DNA from: Marinococcus sp. PL1-022 | GTDB taxonomy: Bacteria; Bacillota; Bacilli; Bacillales; Marinococcaceae | DNA: 64,000 bases | Assembly: GCF_033845285.1 (NCBI RefSeq) | Contig: NZ_JAWXCX010000001.1 | Location: 511,495-575,494 of the forward strand | Direction of reading: 5' to 3' | Part shown: positions 26,831 to 36,129 of the stretch, in pieces | Position numbering within the stretch: position 1 is the stretch's first letter | How the letters are laid out: every line of letters begins with the position of its first letter | Made by a program: the position numbers and the translations under genes | Notes under the pieces: generated by a model | The model's database searches: none | Told to the model about the DNA's origin: nothing | Seen by the model: the letters and a program-made list of their open reading frames with translations, nothing else

Positions 26831-28150
26831 GTGTCTGCAAACAAAATCGATGACTATATCCAAAAGCTTCTCCCTAAACTCAAGGATTGGAGAAGGCACT
26901 TTCACAAATATCCAGAGGTAGGTTGGACAGAAATTTATACAACATATGTAATAACGCAAGAGTTGAAGAAACTCGGGGGGACAGTCGTTTATGGTAAAGA
27001 ACTGATCAAACCGGAGGCCAGGCAGGGAGTGCCGGATGAAAGCACGTTGAAAAGAGCAAAAAAACGGGCTGAGGAGCTTCAAGTTACTGAAGAATTTATT
27101 AAACAGACAGAAGGCGGTCATACAGGGGCGTTGATTCAGTTTGAAGGAAAAAAAGACGGGCCGCATGTATGCTACAGGGTGGATATAGATGCACTTCCTA
27201 TTAAAGAAACCTCTGAAGCTTCTCATTTTCCGAATAAGGAAAATTTTGCTTCAGCATTTCCGGGAGAAATGCATGCCTGTGCTCATGATGGTCATATTAC
27301 TATTGGTCTCGGATTGGCCTCGTTTCTTTCTGAGTATCCTGAAGAATGGAATGGCACAGTTACGATTATATTTCAACCGGCGGAAGAAGGCAGCAGGGGT
27401 GCAAAAGCAGTCGTTGCAAAAGGGTGGCTCGACAATGTCGATTACTTTATGAGCGGCCATATTGGCATTACAGATATGGAGGCAGGTACTATAGCTGCGA
27501 CCGCTGCTAAATTTTTGGCTACTACTAAATTCGATGTTACTTTCACAGGAACGTCCTCCCATGCTGGAGCAAAGCCGGAAGAAGGAGGAAACGCTTTGTT
27601 AGCAGCAGCTACGGCTGCTATTCATACTCAGGGCATTTCCAGAAGTTCTAAAGGAGATACGAGAATTAATATTGGAGAACTGAATGCGGGGTCTGGGCGC
27701 AATGTTGTGGCTGATTACGCGAAGCTTATTGGAGAAACACGCGGGAGTTCTACTCAGGTAAATCAATATATGATGAACGAAGCAGAACGCATGATTGAAG
27801 CGAGCGCATTGATGCACGGGGTAGAAAGCCAAATAGAGTACACAGGAGAAGGGATGGCCTCCGAGTGTGATTCTGAATGGCAGCAGTGGATAGCATCAGC
27901 TTTGGAAAAAAGCAGATTAGTAGAACGCGTAGAACCATCGAGAGAAGTGGGGGCCTCAGAGGACGCTACTGTAATGATTAACCATGTTCAAAAACAAGGG
28001 GGAAAAGCTACCTATATGCTTTTTGGCACAAAGCTTGCTGCTGGGCACCACCACCCTTCATTCGATTATGAAGAAGCAGTATTCGGTCCGGCCCTCGCAG
28101 CGTTTATTCATCCTCTTGTTAATTCAATATGGTGGGAGGAAGAAAATTGA
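26831..28150 (+). CDS. AbgA-like M20 amidohydrolase (p-aminobenzoyl-glutamate hydrolase subunit A type)
   Basis: A 439-residue M20 enzyme. The length and the insertion between RRHFHKYPEVGWTE and VDIDALPI match AbgA rather than the shorter hippurate hydrolases. Metal motifs: MHACAHDGHITIGLG and QPAEEGSRGAKA; the lid has FTGTSSHAGAKPEEGG. E. coli AbgA works with AbgB on folate breakdown products. Here two different M20 genes stand side by side, so they might form a heteromer or act in sequence. The start is GTG, with AAGGAG overlapping the previous stop. Its 3' end overlaps the next gene by four bases. Confidence 0.85.
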   Translation: MSANKIDDYIQKLLPKLKDWRRHFHKYPEVGWTEIYTTYVITQELKKLGGTVVYGKELIKPEARQGVPDESTLKRAKKRAEELQVTEEFIKQTEGGHTGALIQFEGKKDGPHVCYRVDIDALPIKETSEASHFPNKENFASAFPGEMHACAHDGHITIGLGLASFLSEYPEEWNGTVTIIFQPAEEGSRGAKAVVAKGWLDNVDYFMSGHIGITDMEAGTIAATAAKFLATTKFDVTFTGTSSHAGAKPEEGGNALLAAATAAIHTQGISRSSKGDTRINIGELNAGSGRNVVADYAKLIGETRGSSTQVNQYMMNEAERMIEASALMHGVESQIEYTGEGMASECDSEWQQWIASALEKSRLVERVEPSREVGASEDATVMINHVQKQGGKATYMLFGTKLAAGHHHPSFDYEEAVFGPALAAFIHPLVNSIWWEEEN

Positions 28151-29406
28151 AGCAATGGCTGGAAAAAAACTTATTGCGATTAAACGTTACTTCTACAATG
28201 AACCGGCCGGAAGGGTTCAACCGGCCCGGTTATTCAGATCAGGAAATGAAAGCAGTGCAGGAGTTTATTCATTTGGCAGATAGCCTGGGGATGCAAGTGC
28301 AAAGAGATGAAGCGGGAAATGTTCTGGCTGTGTGGAATCCTGAGCAGAGTGAAAAATCAAGTATAGCTTTTATTTCTCATCTGGATACAGTTACCGAGGG
28401 AGGCGGATATGACGGCGTTGCCGGAGTATTATGCGGGCTCGGTGTTGTTCAATATTTAAAGGAAAATAATTGGAGACCGTCTCGTCCTGTGACGGTAATA
28501 TGTGCATCTTCTGAGGAATCCTCCCGTTTTGGCGTATCGACAATTGGAAGTAAGGCAATGGCAGGTTTGTTGACTCCTGTACTACAGAATGAATTAATAA
28601 ATTTGAAGGATTCTGAGGGCATGACGCTGGAAGACGCGGTACACAGCCAGGGACTTGAGTGGAAAAATATGAACCTAGCTGAACAGCCAGAAGATGCTTT
28701 CCACCGAATAGTAGAACTTCATATTGAGCAGGGAACTAAAATTGAAAATGCCCAAAAAGACATTGGTATTGTAGGAGGTATAGCATGTCCGCTTCGTTTG
28801 TCTTTTATATTCACGGGAGAGGCTGGTCATACTGGCACAACACCTATGAACAAAAGAAAAGATGCGTTGGCTGCTTCTGCTCCTTTTATTCAGACGGTGG
28901 TGGATACCGCCAAGAAAATTGAGGCAGCAAGTAGAGAAGAGATTGTAGCTACGGCGAGCACTATTGAATGTGAACCGAACGAAATGAATGTTATACCTGG
29001 AAAAGTGACTATTGGTGTCGATATTCGAAGTGTAAATGATAAACGTAAACAGGAAGCCGGAGACATTCTCCGAAGAAGTGCTATTGAGTTAGCTGATAAT
29101 CAAAATATCCATGTGGGTATTGAAACGTTGGTCGATAATGCTTCAGTACGTCTTTCTCCAGAAGTATCCGCTGAATTACAGGAAGCTGCCGTAAAAGCTG
29201 GGTACCAATATCACAGTATGGACAGCGGTGCAGGGCATGATATCATGAACATAGCTAAAAAATGGCAGGCGGGGCTGCTCTTTATTCCTTGCAGGGAGGG
29301 GAAAAGCCATGTGCCTGAAGAACATGCAAGTATTGAAGATCTTTATAAAGGTGTTCAGGTTTTAGCTAATTATGTGATGATGCAGACAGGAGAGTTGAAA
29401 TCGTGA
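28147..29406 (+). CDS. Zinc-dependent hydantoinase/N-carbamoylase-type amidohydrolase (M20 subgroup)
   Basis: A 419-residue enzyme of the allantoate amidohydrolase / N-carbamoyl-amino acid amidohydrolase group. Diagnostic stretches: FISHLDTVTEGGGYDGVAG, CASSEESSRFG, the HIEQGTKIEN signature, FTGEAGHTGTTPM and a C-terminal DSGAGHDIMN. These enzymes split N-carbamoyl or ureido groups and release ammonia and CO2. The start is the TTG at 28147, with GGGAGGA six bases upstream. It overlaps the previous stop in TTGA. An ATG at 28129 lies upstream of that RBS and is unlikely. It also overlaps the following regulator gene by four bases. Confidence 0.87.
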   Translation: MKQWLEKNLLRLNVTSTMNRPEGFNRPGYSDQEMKAVQEFIHLADSLGMQVQRDEAGNVLAVWNPEQSEKSSIAFISHLDTVTEGGGYDGVAGVLCGLGVVQYLKENNWRPSRPVTVICASSEESSRFGVSTIGSKAMAGLLTPVLQNELINLKDSEGMTLEDAVHSQGLEWKNMNLAEQPEDAFHRIVELHIEQGTKIENAQKDIGIVGGIACPLRLSFIFTGEAGHTGTTPMNKRKDALAASAPFIQTVVDTAKKIEAASREEIVATASTIECEPNEMNVIPGKVTIGVDIRSVNDKRKQEAGDILRRSAIELADNQNIHVGIETLVDNASVRLSPEVSAELQEAAVKAGYQYHSMDSGAGHDIMNIAKKWQAGLLFIPCREGKSHVPEEHASIEDLYKGVQVLANYVMMQTGELKS

Positions 29407-30716
29407 ATATACGTATAGGTGTGGTCGGCCCGGAAGATTCTGTTCAATCTATGTTAAAAGAGTTGGAGCCGTATGAGGATTTTCAAGCTGTACCGCTCAC
29501 CTACGAACAGACTAGTGAAATTAAAGAAATAGTGCCAGAAAATCAGCACAAAGTTGATTTCTGGTTTTTTTCCGGGCAGTCTCCCTATGATGTCGCAGTC
29601 TCCAATCAACTGGTGAGTGAAAAAGATGCAAGCTTTCCGCCTCTATACGGTGCAAGTTTATTGGGAAGACTGCTTGAAGCCCAGTATAAAGAAAATCAAT
29701 TATTATTACACATTAGTTTAGATACTATTCAGGAAAATGAAATTAAAGAAATACGTGAAGAGTTTTTGGGGGAAGATATTGAAATATTCAACCTTTCTTA
29801 CAAAGGGTATATTTCTCCGGATAAAATAGTTTCTTTTCATGAAGATTTGTATAACGAAGGGAAAATTGAGGCAGTATTCACGAGTATCCGGGAAGTGTAC
29901 TTAGCTATGAAAGAAAAGAATATTCCCTGTTACCGGGTGCGCCCTACAAAACTGTCCATACAACTTACGCTTAAATATGTTAAAGAGCGTGCACAATCAA
30001 TGCTTTATCGAAAATCCCAAATAGCTATAGTTGCGATCGAAGTGGCTAAAGATCAAAAAGCTCTGCAGGAAGAGTCTTATTCTTTTAAGCGCAAGCATAG
30101 AGAATTGGATCTTCACCGGTGGCTGCTTTACTACGCAGAAAAGGCCCGGGGCTCCTATGTGCAAATGGGAGACGGCCTCTATTTTATATACACCACCCGA
30201 GGAGAAATCGAACTCGAGAGTGAACAACTCTGGTTTCAATTTGTGGAAGATGCCCGGGTTAATACGGCTCTTGAAGTTCGGACCGTCATCGGATACGGGA
30301 GGACTACTCTTGAGTCCGAAGAGAACGCCCGGCGAGCTCTACAGGAAGCGAGAGAAGCAAAAACCAATTCTATTATTATTGTAGACGAAGACCTTCGTAT
30401 TACAGAACACAAATCTGCAATTGGTTCTTTTACTTATGAGCAAAGAAATATGCACAGAGGGGAAGAAAAAGGCACAGAAAGCAGCTTGAGCCCTGCCTTT
30501 CTATCTAAACTCCATTCATTATCCCGGTATTATTCCCAGGATATTGTAACTGCTCAGGATATCGCCCGGTGGTTAAACAGTTCCCTGCGAAATGCACGCC
30601 GAATATTGTTGAAGCTTGAAGAAAATCAGATAGCGGTGCAAACAGGGGAAGAACAGTCAGGGCATCGGGGTAGGCCAAGAAGGGTGTACCGCTTGCAATT
30701 TCGTGAACAGCAGTAA
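29403..30716 (+). CDS. Multidomain transcriptional regulator with cyclase-like central region and C-terminal winged helix
   Basis: A 437-residue protein overlapping the previous stop codon (GTGA). Residues 1-~195 form an alpha/beta domain that looks like a ligand-binding module. Residues ~205-330 contain IAIVAIEVAK and VIGYGRTTLESEENARRALQ, a pattern resembling a degenerate GGDEF or class III-like nucleotide-cyclase fold. The C-terminal ~75 residues look like a winged helix (VTAQDIARWLNSSLRNARRI) with a basic wing, RGRPRRVYRL. No catalytic GGDEF motif is present. Its place as last gene of the amidohydrolase operon suggests that it senses the imported compound and controls the operon. Family not recognised with certainty. 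Confidence 0.7.
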   Translation: MNIRIGVVGPEDSVQSMLKELEPYEDFQAVPLTYEQTSEIKEIVPENQHKVDFWFFSGQSPYDVAVSNQLVSEKDASFPPLYGASLLGRLLEAQYKENQLLLHISLDTIQENEIKEIREEFLGEDIEIFNLSYKGYISPDKIVSFHEDLYNEGKIEAVFTSIREVYLAMKEKNIPCYRVRPTKLSIQLTLKYVKERAQSMLYRKSQIAIVAIEVAKDQKALQEESYSFKRKHRELDLHRWLLYYAEKARGSYVQMGDGLYFIYTTRGEIELESEQLWFQFVEDARVNTALEVRTVIGYGRTTLESEENARRALQEAREAKTNSIIIVDEDLRITEHKSAIGSFTYEQRNMHRGEEKGTESSLSPAFLSKLHSLSRYYSQDIVTAQDIARWLNSSLRNARRILLKLEENQIAVQTGEEQSGHRGRPRRVYRLQFREQQ

Positions 30717-30779
30717 ACCAAGGCTGATTTAAAAGAGTAAAACCCTCCTTGCAGAGAGTCTCTTTGAAACTAAAAGAGC

Positions 30780-30806
30780 GTTTATGAAAATGCATTTAAA
30801 GGAAAT
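30780..30806 (+). promoter_or_regulatory. Weak SigB-like promoter
   Basis: GTTTAT, 15 bp, GGAAAT is an imperfect match to the SigB pattern. It precedes an AAGCCAG terminator at 30871-30907, the same layout as near 13.2 and 16.7 kb. Confidence 0.3.
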
Positions 30807-30870
30807 AGAAGGATAGCCAATTATTAACTGAATAAACAAAGGCAGCAATCGCAGGATCAAGCCTTGCGGT

Positions 30871-30907
30871 AAGCCAGGAAAAGAGATACGTCTTTCCCTG
30901 GCTTTTT
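30871..30907 (+). terminator. Terminator before the DUF2512 gene
   Basis: AAGCCAGGAAAAGA pairs with TCTTTCCCTGGCTT, followed by TTTG. A smaller hairpin (CGCAGG with CCTTGCG, 30850-30868) lies just upstream. It ends either the regulator transcript or a short RNA. Confidence 0.8.
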
Positions 30908-30943
30908 GTGTTTTATAAACTATTTTTAAAAAGGAGGGGGCAT

Positions 30944-31315
30944 ATGAAGCATGTTAAAGCATTAACAGGAAAAGCCTTAATGACAGCTGTTTTGTTGTTT
31001 TTGGTACTAAGCATCGCAAACGGTGTCTCAGTTTGGAGTGTGCTGATTCTCACTATTATCATCGTTGCCGTCAGCTATCCACTCGGTGACCTTGTACTGC
31101 TCCCACGGGTGAAAAGCCTGGTTGCAGCAGCGGTGGATGCCGGCCTGGTGTTTGTGATTGTTTTAATCGCAGGCGTCGTGCTTTCCTTTTCAGGCCCGGT
31201 ACTGCTTGCAGCAGCGGCAGCCGCTGTGCTGATGGGGGCAGGAGAATATATGTTTCATTTTTACCTGGGCACGCACGTGCTTTTTTCAAGCAATCGTGTC
31301 AAAACGGATATGTAA
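30944..31315 (+). CDS. DUF2512 (YndM-like) membrane protein
   Basis: A 123-residue protein with four hydrophobic helices (ALMTAVLLFLVLSIANGV; VLILTIIIVAVSYPLGDLVL; AGLVFVIVLIAGVVLSF; LLAAAAAAVLMGAGEYMFHF). The pattern YPLGDLVLLPR is typical of DUF2512. Function unknown. The ATG at 30944 has a strong AAGGAGGGGG site; an upstream ATG at 30908 is within the terminator tail and has no site. It leads a run of four co-directional genes. Confidence 0.78.
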   Translation: MKHVKALTGKALMTAVLLFLVLSIANGVSVWSVLILTIIIVAVSYPLGDLVLLPRVKSLVAAAVDAGLVFVIVLIAGVVLSFSGPVLLAAAAAAVLMGAGEYMFHFYLGTHVLFSSNRVKTDM

Positions 31316-31331
31316 CTGAGGAGGCCTAGTC

Positions 31332-31823
31332 ATGTCAGAAAAAAACGAAGCGATGCTTCGGAGGAATCAGGCGAATTACGCAGGAAGAAACGTGTTATCC
31401 GGCTTCCTTTTCGGCCTCGGCCTCATCGCTTTTATAGATGAGGTAGTATTTCACCAGCTGCTCAATTGGCATCATTTTTATGACCTGTCGACTACGACTG
31501 TCGGAATCGTTTCAGATGGTTTTTTTCATGCGTTCAGCTGGTTTGCTACAGTAGCGGCCCTGTTTATGGTTGCTGATCTCCGGCGCCGTCAAAGCTTTTG
31601 GCTGCGCCGGTGGATCGGCGGAATGTTGACCGGAGTTGGTTTTTTTCAGCTGTATGACGGAATCGTTCATCATAAGTGGATGGGGATCCACCAAATAAGA
31701 TACGGGGTGGACATTCTGCCATATGATCTCGTCTGGAATATCAGTGCGTTTATACTGTTTATTGCTGGAATAGTCATATGGAGGCAGACTTCGCAGGTGA
31801 AAAAACAGAGAGCGGCGGTATAA
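31332..31823 (+). CDS. DUF2243 family membrane protein
   Basis: A 163-residue protein with four helices and conserved histidines: FIDEVVFHQLLNWHHFYD, SDGFFHAFSWFATV, and FFQLYDGIVHHKWMGIHQIR. These His-rich stretches are the hallmark of DUF2243, often encoded next to a CtaG-type cytochrome oxidase assembly protein, as here. A role in heme or copper-linked membrane chemistry is inferred only. It begins 16 bases after the DUF2512 gene with a GAGGAGG site, and its stop is 5 bases before the next ATG. Confidence 0.85.
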   Translation: MSEKNEAMLRRNQANYAGRNVLSGFLFGLGLIAFIDEVVFHQLLNWHHFYDLSTTTVGIVSDGFFHAFSWFATVAALFMVADLRRRQSFWLRRWIGGMLTGVGFFQLYDGIVHHKWMGIHQIRYGVDILPYDLVWNISAFILFIAGIVIWRQTSQVKKQRAAV

Positions 31824-31827
31824 GCTG

Positions 31828-32589
31828 ATGACTACTTCACATTATATTGCAGAAGGAGTGCTTGCAGCCCCTTTTATCCTTATCTGTCTCCTGTATCTTG
31901 CTGCGGCTTTTCGTGATACCGGGTGGCCGGTATACCGCGTTGGGCTGTTTACTGTCGGTACAGCGGCGGCAGTCGTTTCGGTGCTTGGCCCGCTTCCCCG
32001 GATGGCTCATGATTCATTTGTCATTCATATGACCGGGCATTTGCTGCTTGGTATGCTGGCTCCGCTTTGTATGGTGCTTGCTGCTCCGATGACGCTTGCT
32101 CTTCGTGCTCTGCCTGTAGCGACAGCAAAACAAGTGGCTAAACTACTGCGGAGTCGTTTCATAGCCATAGTGTCCCATCCGGTGACGGCCGCAGTGTTAA
32201 ACATTGGCGGCTTATGGCTTTTGTATACGACCGGATTGTACACTTTAATGCATGAGTCAGCGCTCGTTTATACCGCCGTTCATATTCATATTTTCTTAGC
32301 AGGATACGTGTTTACAGCTTCTATCATTTATATCGATCCGGCGCCGCACCGGTACTCTTTCCTTTTTCGGTCGGGAGTGCTTGTAACGGCACTTGCAGGG
32401 CACGGCATTTTGTCCAAATATTTGTACGCGTCTCCGCCGTCCGGGGTCGGTCAGGAGGCTGCCCGGACAGGCTCCATGCTGATGTATTACGGGGGCGATG
32501 CGGTGGATATTGCCATCATAGTGATTGTTTGCTGGCACTGGTATAAAGCGGCCCGTCCAAGACAGGAAAAAACGCCGGTGGCTGAATAA
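31828..32589 (+). CDS. Cytochrome c oxidase assembly factor CtaG-like protein
   Basis: A 253-residue polytopic membrane protein of the caa3-type CtaG family, with about seven helices. Conserved features include SFVIHMTGHLLLGMLAPLCM, HESALVYTAVHIHIFLAGYVF and GHGILSKYLY, whose histidines could bind copper or heme. In B. subtilis CtaG is required for assembly of the caa3 oxidase. No oxidase subunits are in this window, so this may be a paralogue linked with DUF2243. It is translationally close to the DUF2243 gene. Confidence 0.85.
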   Translation: MTTSHYIAEGVLAAPFILICLLYLAAAFRDTGWPVYRVGLFTVGTAAAVVSVLGPLPRMAHDSFVIHMTGHLLLGMLAPLCMVLAAPMTLALRALPVATAKQVAKLLRSRFIAIVSHPVTAAVLNIGGLWLLYTTGLYTLMHESALVYTAVHIHIFLAGYVFTASIIYIDPAPHRYSFLFRSGVLVTALAGHGILSKYLYASPPSGVGQEAARTGSMLMYYGGDAVDIAIIVIVCWHWYKAARPRQEKTPVAE

Positions 32590-32607
32590 CAATAAGGAGG
32601 AACTGCA

Positions 32608-34149
32608 ATGACTAACGATAAGCGCGTCCCTTTGTATCCTAATTCTTTATGGCTTAAGGAAAGTAAACCGACACACATGCCCGCACACAGCGGAGAAGAT
32701 ACAACTGAAGTTACTATTACAGGGGCTGGGGCAGCGGGTATTACAGCAGCTTATTATTTAGCGAAGGCTGGAACAAAGGTGGTGCTGCTCGAAGCGGGCA
32801 CGGTACTGGAAGGCACCACCGGAAATACAACGGCAAAAATATCCTCCCAGCATGGAATGATTTACGATGAGTTGATTCAGAATCACGGCCAGGAGAAAGC
32901 AAGCCAGTATTTTGAAGCGAACGAACAGGCGATCAGTGATATGCGCAAGCGGGTTGCTGAGCTCAGTATTGACTGTGAATGGGAAGAGCGGGACGCTTTT
33001 ATTTACACGAAAAGCGAGCAGCAGAAAAAAGTGATGGAGCAGGAAGCAGAGGCGTACCGGTTATTAAATGTTAATGGCGGGGATGCTTTAAAGGAGCATG
33101 ATCTTCCATACGCTGTCGAGCGGGCTCTTGTTATCCGTGACCAGGCTCAGTTTCAGCCGGTGCATTATTACCGGGCGCTTCTGGAAGAGGTGGTCCGCCT
33201 TGGCGGGCGTGTGTACGAAAATACACGTGCAGCGGATGTGAATAAATCCAAGGGTAAAGTAGTGGTAAACACAAATAATGACAGCACGATTACGAGTGAC
33301 TATCTTTTGGTAACAACTCATTTCCCTTTTAATGACGGTATGGGAAAGTACTACAGCCGTCTGCATGTGGAGCGCTCCTACATTATTGGCGCTAAGGTTC
33401 GGACGATGCCGAAGCATATGTACATTAGTGTGGATTCCCCGTCACGGTCGCTTCGCACAGCAAAGGATGAAAATGGGGAAGACCTGCTTTTAATCGGAGG
33501 AGAAGGCCACACGTCAGGAAAAAATGAAATGAATACGTTCGAACGGTACGAAGCATTGCGAGCCTTCGGGGAAGAAAATTTTGGTCTGCAGACGGTGCCT
33601 TACCGCTGGTCGGCGCAGGATATGATTACGCTGGATAAAATGCCCTATGTGGGCCCGATGACTTCCGGCGAAGAACAGATTTTTACTGCCACCGGGTTTA
33701 TGAAATGGGGCATCAGCAACAGTGAAGCGGCGGGGAAAATGCTCGCTGATTATGTACTCGGTAATGAAAATGTGTACAAGGAAGCCTTTGATCCGACGCG
33801 GTCCGAGCTGAAAAAGAAAAACATTCAATCCTTTGCGGCCGAAAACATGGACGTAGGAAAAGAAATGGTTAAAGGAAAATCCAACAGAGGCGATAAAGAA
33901 AAGAATCTGGAAAATGATGAAGGAGCTTTAATTAATACTGAAGACGGAAAGGCCGGGGCTTACCGGGACGAAACAGGAAGGCTTTATGTTGTCGACACCA
34001 CCTGTACGCATATGGGCTGCGACCTGTCCTGGAACAATGCAGAACGGAGCTGGGATTGTCCGTGCCATGGTTCAAGATTTTCCTACGGTGGGGAGGTTAT
34101 TGAAGGGCCGGCAGTAAAGCCGCTGAAGCGTAAAACAGATCTTGAATAA
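32608..34149 (+). CDS. FAD-dependent oxidoreductase with C-terminal Rieske [2Fe-2S] domain (YhfW-like)
   Basis: A 513-residue fusion. Residues ~33-385 are a DAO-type FAD domain with the dinucleotide-binding GAGAAGITAAYYLAKAG and VVLLEAG, and a C-terminal FAD segment FTATGFMKWGISNSEAAG. Residues ~430-505 are a Rieske domain with ligands Cys466/His468 and Cys484/His487 (CTHMGC, CPCHG). The architecture matches B. subtilis YhfW. The reaction is unknown; it probably passes electrons from an amine or similar donor through the cluster. It closes the DUF2512-DUF2243-CtaG run with a strong GGAGGA site. Confidence 0.9.
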   Translation: MTNDKRVPLYPNSLWLKESKPTHMPAHSGEDTTEVTITGAGAAGITAAYYLAKAGTKVVLLEAGTVLEGTTGNTTAKISSQHGMIYDELIQNHGQEKASQYFEANEQAISDMRKRVAELSIDCEWEERDAFIYTKSEQQKKVMEQEAEAYRLLNVNGGDALKEHDLPYAVERALVIRDQAQFQPVHYYRALLEEVVRLGGRVYENTRAADVNKSKGKVVVNTNNDSTITSDYLLVTTHFPFNDGMGKYYSRLHVERSYIIGAKVRTMPKHMYISVDSPSRSLRTAKDENGEDLLLIGGEGHTSGKNEMNTFERYEALRAFGEENFGLQTVPYRWSAQDMITLDKMPYVGPMTSGEEQIFTATGFMKWGISNSEAAGKMLADYVLGNENVYKEAFDPTRSELKKKNIQSFAAENMDVGKEMVKGKSNRGDKEKNLENDEGALINTEDGKAGAYRDETGRLYVVDTTCTHMGCDLSWNNAERSWDCPCHGSRFSYGGEVIEGPAVKPLKRKTDLE

Positions 34150-34150
34150 C

Positions 34151-34188
34151 AAAGAAGGCCGGGAGCAAAAACCTCCGGGCCTTCTTTT
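34151..34188 (+). terminator. Terminator between the Rieske gene and the chemoreceptor gene
   Basis: AAGAAGGCCGGGAG pairs, with one mismatch, to CTCCGGGCCTTCTT, followed by TT. It is placed to serve both convergent genes. Confidence 0.85.
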
Positions 34189-34192
34189 CGTA

Positions 34193-35890
34193 TCACAGCT
34201 TAAATTTAGCCACTTCTGCGTTCAGCTGGCGGGCAAGGTCGTTAAGATTTTCTGAATTAGCGGAAACCTCCTCCATGGAGCTGCTCGTCTGCTGGACAGA
34301 AGCGGCAGTCTGCTCGACGCCGGCAGCCGATTCCTCGGAGACGGAAGCTATTTCTTCGATGGAAGCATTGATTTCCTGGCTGCTCGAAGAGATGGCCGCC
34401 AGATTTTGAGTAACGGCTTGAAGGTTTCCTGCCATCTCCTGAATAGCGGTATTAATGGTATTAAAGGTTTCTCCGGTAGTTTGAATCTGGGTAGTGCCGG
34501 TTTCGACCTCCTTATAGCCTGCCTGCAGGGAGGCGGTGACGGAAGAAGATTCGTTCTGGATCCCTTCAACAATACTGGTGATATCAGTGATCGAAGCAGA
34601 AACCTGTTCGGCGAGCTTTCGCACTTCATCAGCAACCACAGCAAAGCCGCGTCCCTGTTCACCGGCCCGGGCGGCCTCAATGGCTGCATTTAAAGCGAGC
34701 AGATTGGTTTGATTGGCAATATCATTAATGACAGACACTAATTTTGAAATTTCCTGGGACTGTTTATCAAGTCCCTCGACCTTTACAGCAGCATTTTTTA
34801 CGATGGCATCGATTTTTTCCATTTGATGGACTGAATTATCCATCAGCTCCCGGCCTTCGTTCGTAATGGACAAGATGTGGGTGGAGGCGCTGCGGACGTC
34901 TTCGCCCTTTGTATGAGCAACAGATACGTTTTCTGTAAAATCACTCATTAAAGAGGCAATGCTGCTCGCGCTTGTCGCCTGGGATTCCGCTCCGGAAGCA
35001 AGCTCCTCCATCGTAACAGCCACCTGCTGGGACCCTGCTTTCACCTCGTTGGCGGAGTGGGTCAGATGCTGACTCTGATCAGATACGTTTGTGGACATCG
35101 TTTTAATTTGTGTAAGCAGCCGGGCCATATTAACATTCATTTGATTGGCAGCTTGTACGAGCTTCCCGGTTTCGTCGCGTGCCGTAGTCTGCATCGGCTC
35201 CTGGCTTAAATCCCCTTCTGCGATGGACTGCATCCGCTGCATAACCGCTCTGATCGGGGCAGAAATTGTACGTGCCATAAAAAAGGCGATAGCCACACCG
35301 GCAATGATTACTAATATAGAAACAATAGTCCCGGTAGTCATTAGATTTCTTCCGCTTTCAAGCACATTTTCACCTGCTGCGGTAATTTCTCCTTCTCTTT
35401 CTGCTGCCGTATCTTCAAACCCGGACATAATTTCCCGTGCTAACGGTTTGGCTTCTGTATTTAAAATCTGTTTAGCTTCTTCTTCATTGCCAGCTTCATA
35501 GGCTGGAAAAACTTCTGTTGTAATAATCTGCTCCCATGCAACGCTCTGTTCTATTAATCCGCCTAATTCATCAGAACCAAAATCGGCCAGAGTTTTCTCT
35601 TCCAGCGCAGCGCTTTCCTCTGTATATTCCATGAAACTGCTTTTGAATTCCTCATCCCCGAATAAAACATATCCACGGGATAAAGCAACGCGCTGAGCCA
35701 TATTAAAAGCAAGCTTTTCATCAGCGATCAACAACGGCAGCTGTTCCTCAACGATGTTTTCTGTTTCGGCATTTGCCTTACTGTTAGCATAAAAATTATA
35801 GACGCCGAGTGCTGTTACAAGCGCAATAACTGCTAAAAATCCGGTTAAAATCTTTGCGCGCAGACTTTTAAAATTAAACCATTCCTTCAT
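34193..35890 (-). CDS. Methyl-accepting chemotaxis protein
   Basis: A 565-residue chemoreceptor. A first membrane helix ([20 protein letters not shown]) is followed by an extracytoplasmic four-helix-bundle domain (~residues 35-185), a second helix ([18 protein letters not shown]), a HAMP domain ([18 protein letters not shown]) and the cytoplasmic signalling coiled coil. The highly conserved hairpin tip around [20 protein letters not shown] is intact, so it can bind CheA/CheW. The ligand is unknown; no che genes are nearby. ATG 35890 has GAGGAG at 10 bases; the GTG at 35899 is too close to it. Confidence 0.95.
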   Translation of the reverse strand: MKEWFNFKSLRAKILTGFLAVIALVTALGVYNFYANSKANAETENIVEEQLPLLIADEKLAFNMAQRVALSRGYVLFGDEEFKSSFMEYTEESAALEEKTLADFGSDELGGLIEQSVAWEQIITTEVFPAYEAGNEEEAKQILNTEAKPLAREIMSGFEDTAAEREGEITAAGENVLESGRNLMTTGTIVSILVIIAGVAIAFFMARTISAPIRAVMQRMQSIAEGDLSQEPMQTTARDETGKLVQAANQMNVNMARLLTQIKTMSTNVSDQSQHLTHSANEVKAGSQQVAVTMEELASGAESQATSASSIASLMSDFTENVSVAHTKGEDVRSASTHILSITNEGRELMDNSVHQMEKIDAIVKNAAVKVEGLDKQSQEISKLVSVINDIANQTNLLALNAAIEAARAGEQGRGFAVVADEVRKLAEQVSASITDITSIVEGIQNESSSVTASLQAGYKEVETGTTQIQTTGETFNTINTAIQEMAGNLQAVTQNLAAISSSSQEINASIEEIASVSEESAAGVEQTAASVQQTSSSMEEVSANSENLNDLARQLNAEVAKFKL

Positions 35891-36129
35891 ACCATACACT
35901 CCTCTAAATAAAGTAGTAATACTTTCCCAAGGGGAAACGAATGCGCCTGTTGCTTTTTTATTTCTGCTTTTGGTGAGGGCCGGGGAATGGAAATAATAAG
36001 CAGATCAAAAAGAATTAACTCTACAGACATTTATCGATATAAAATAGGTTGAAAAGTATAGGTCATTGTTACTTTAAAATTGAAGAAATAGTGGTGGGGA
36101 TTTTTTGCCGGAACAATGGCTTGCGGTGT

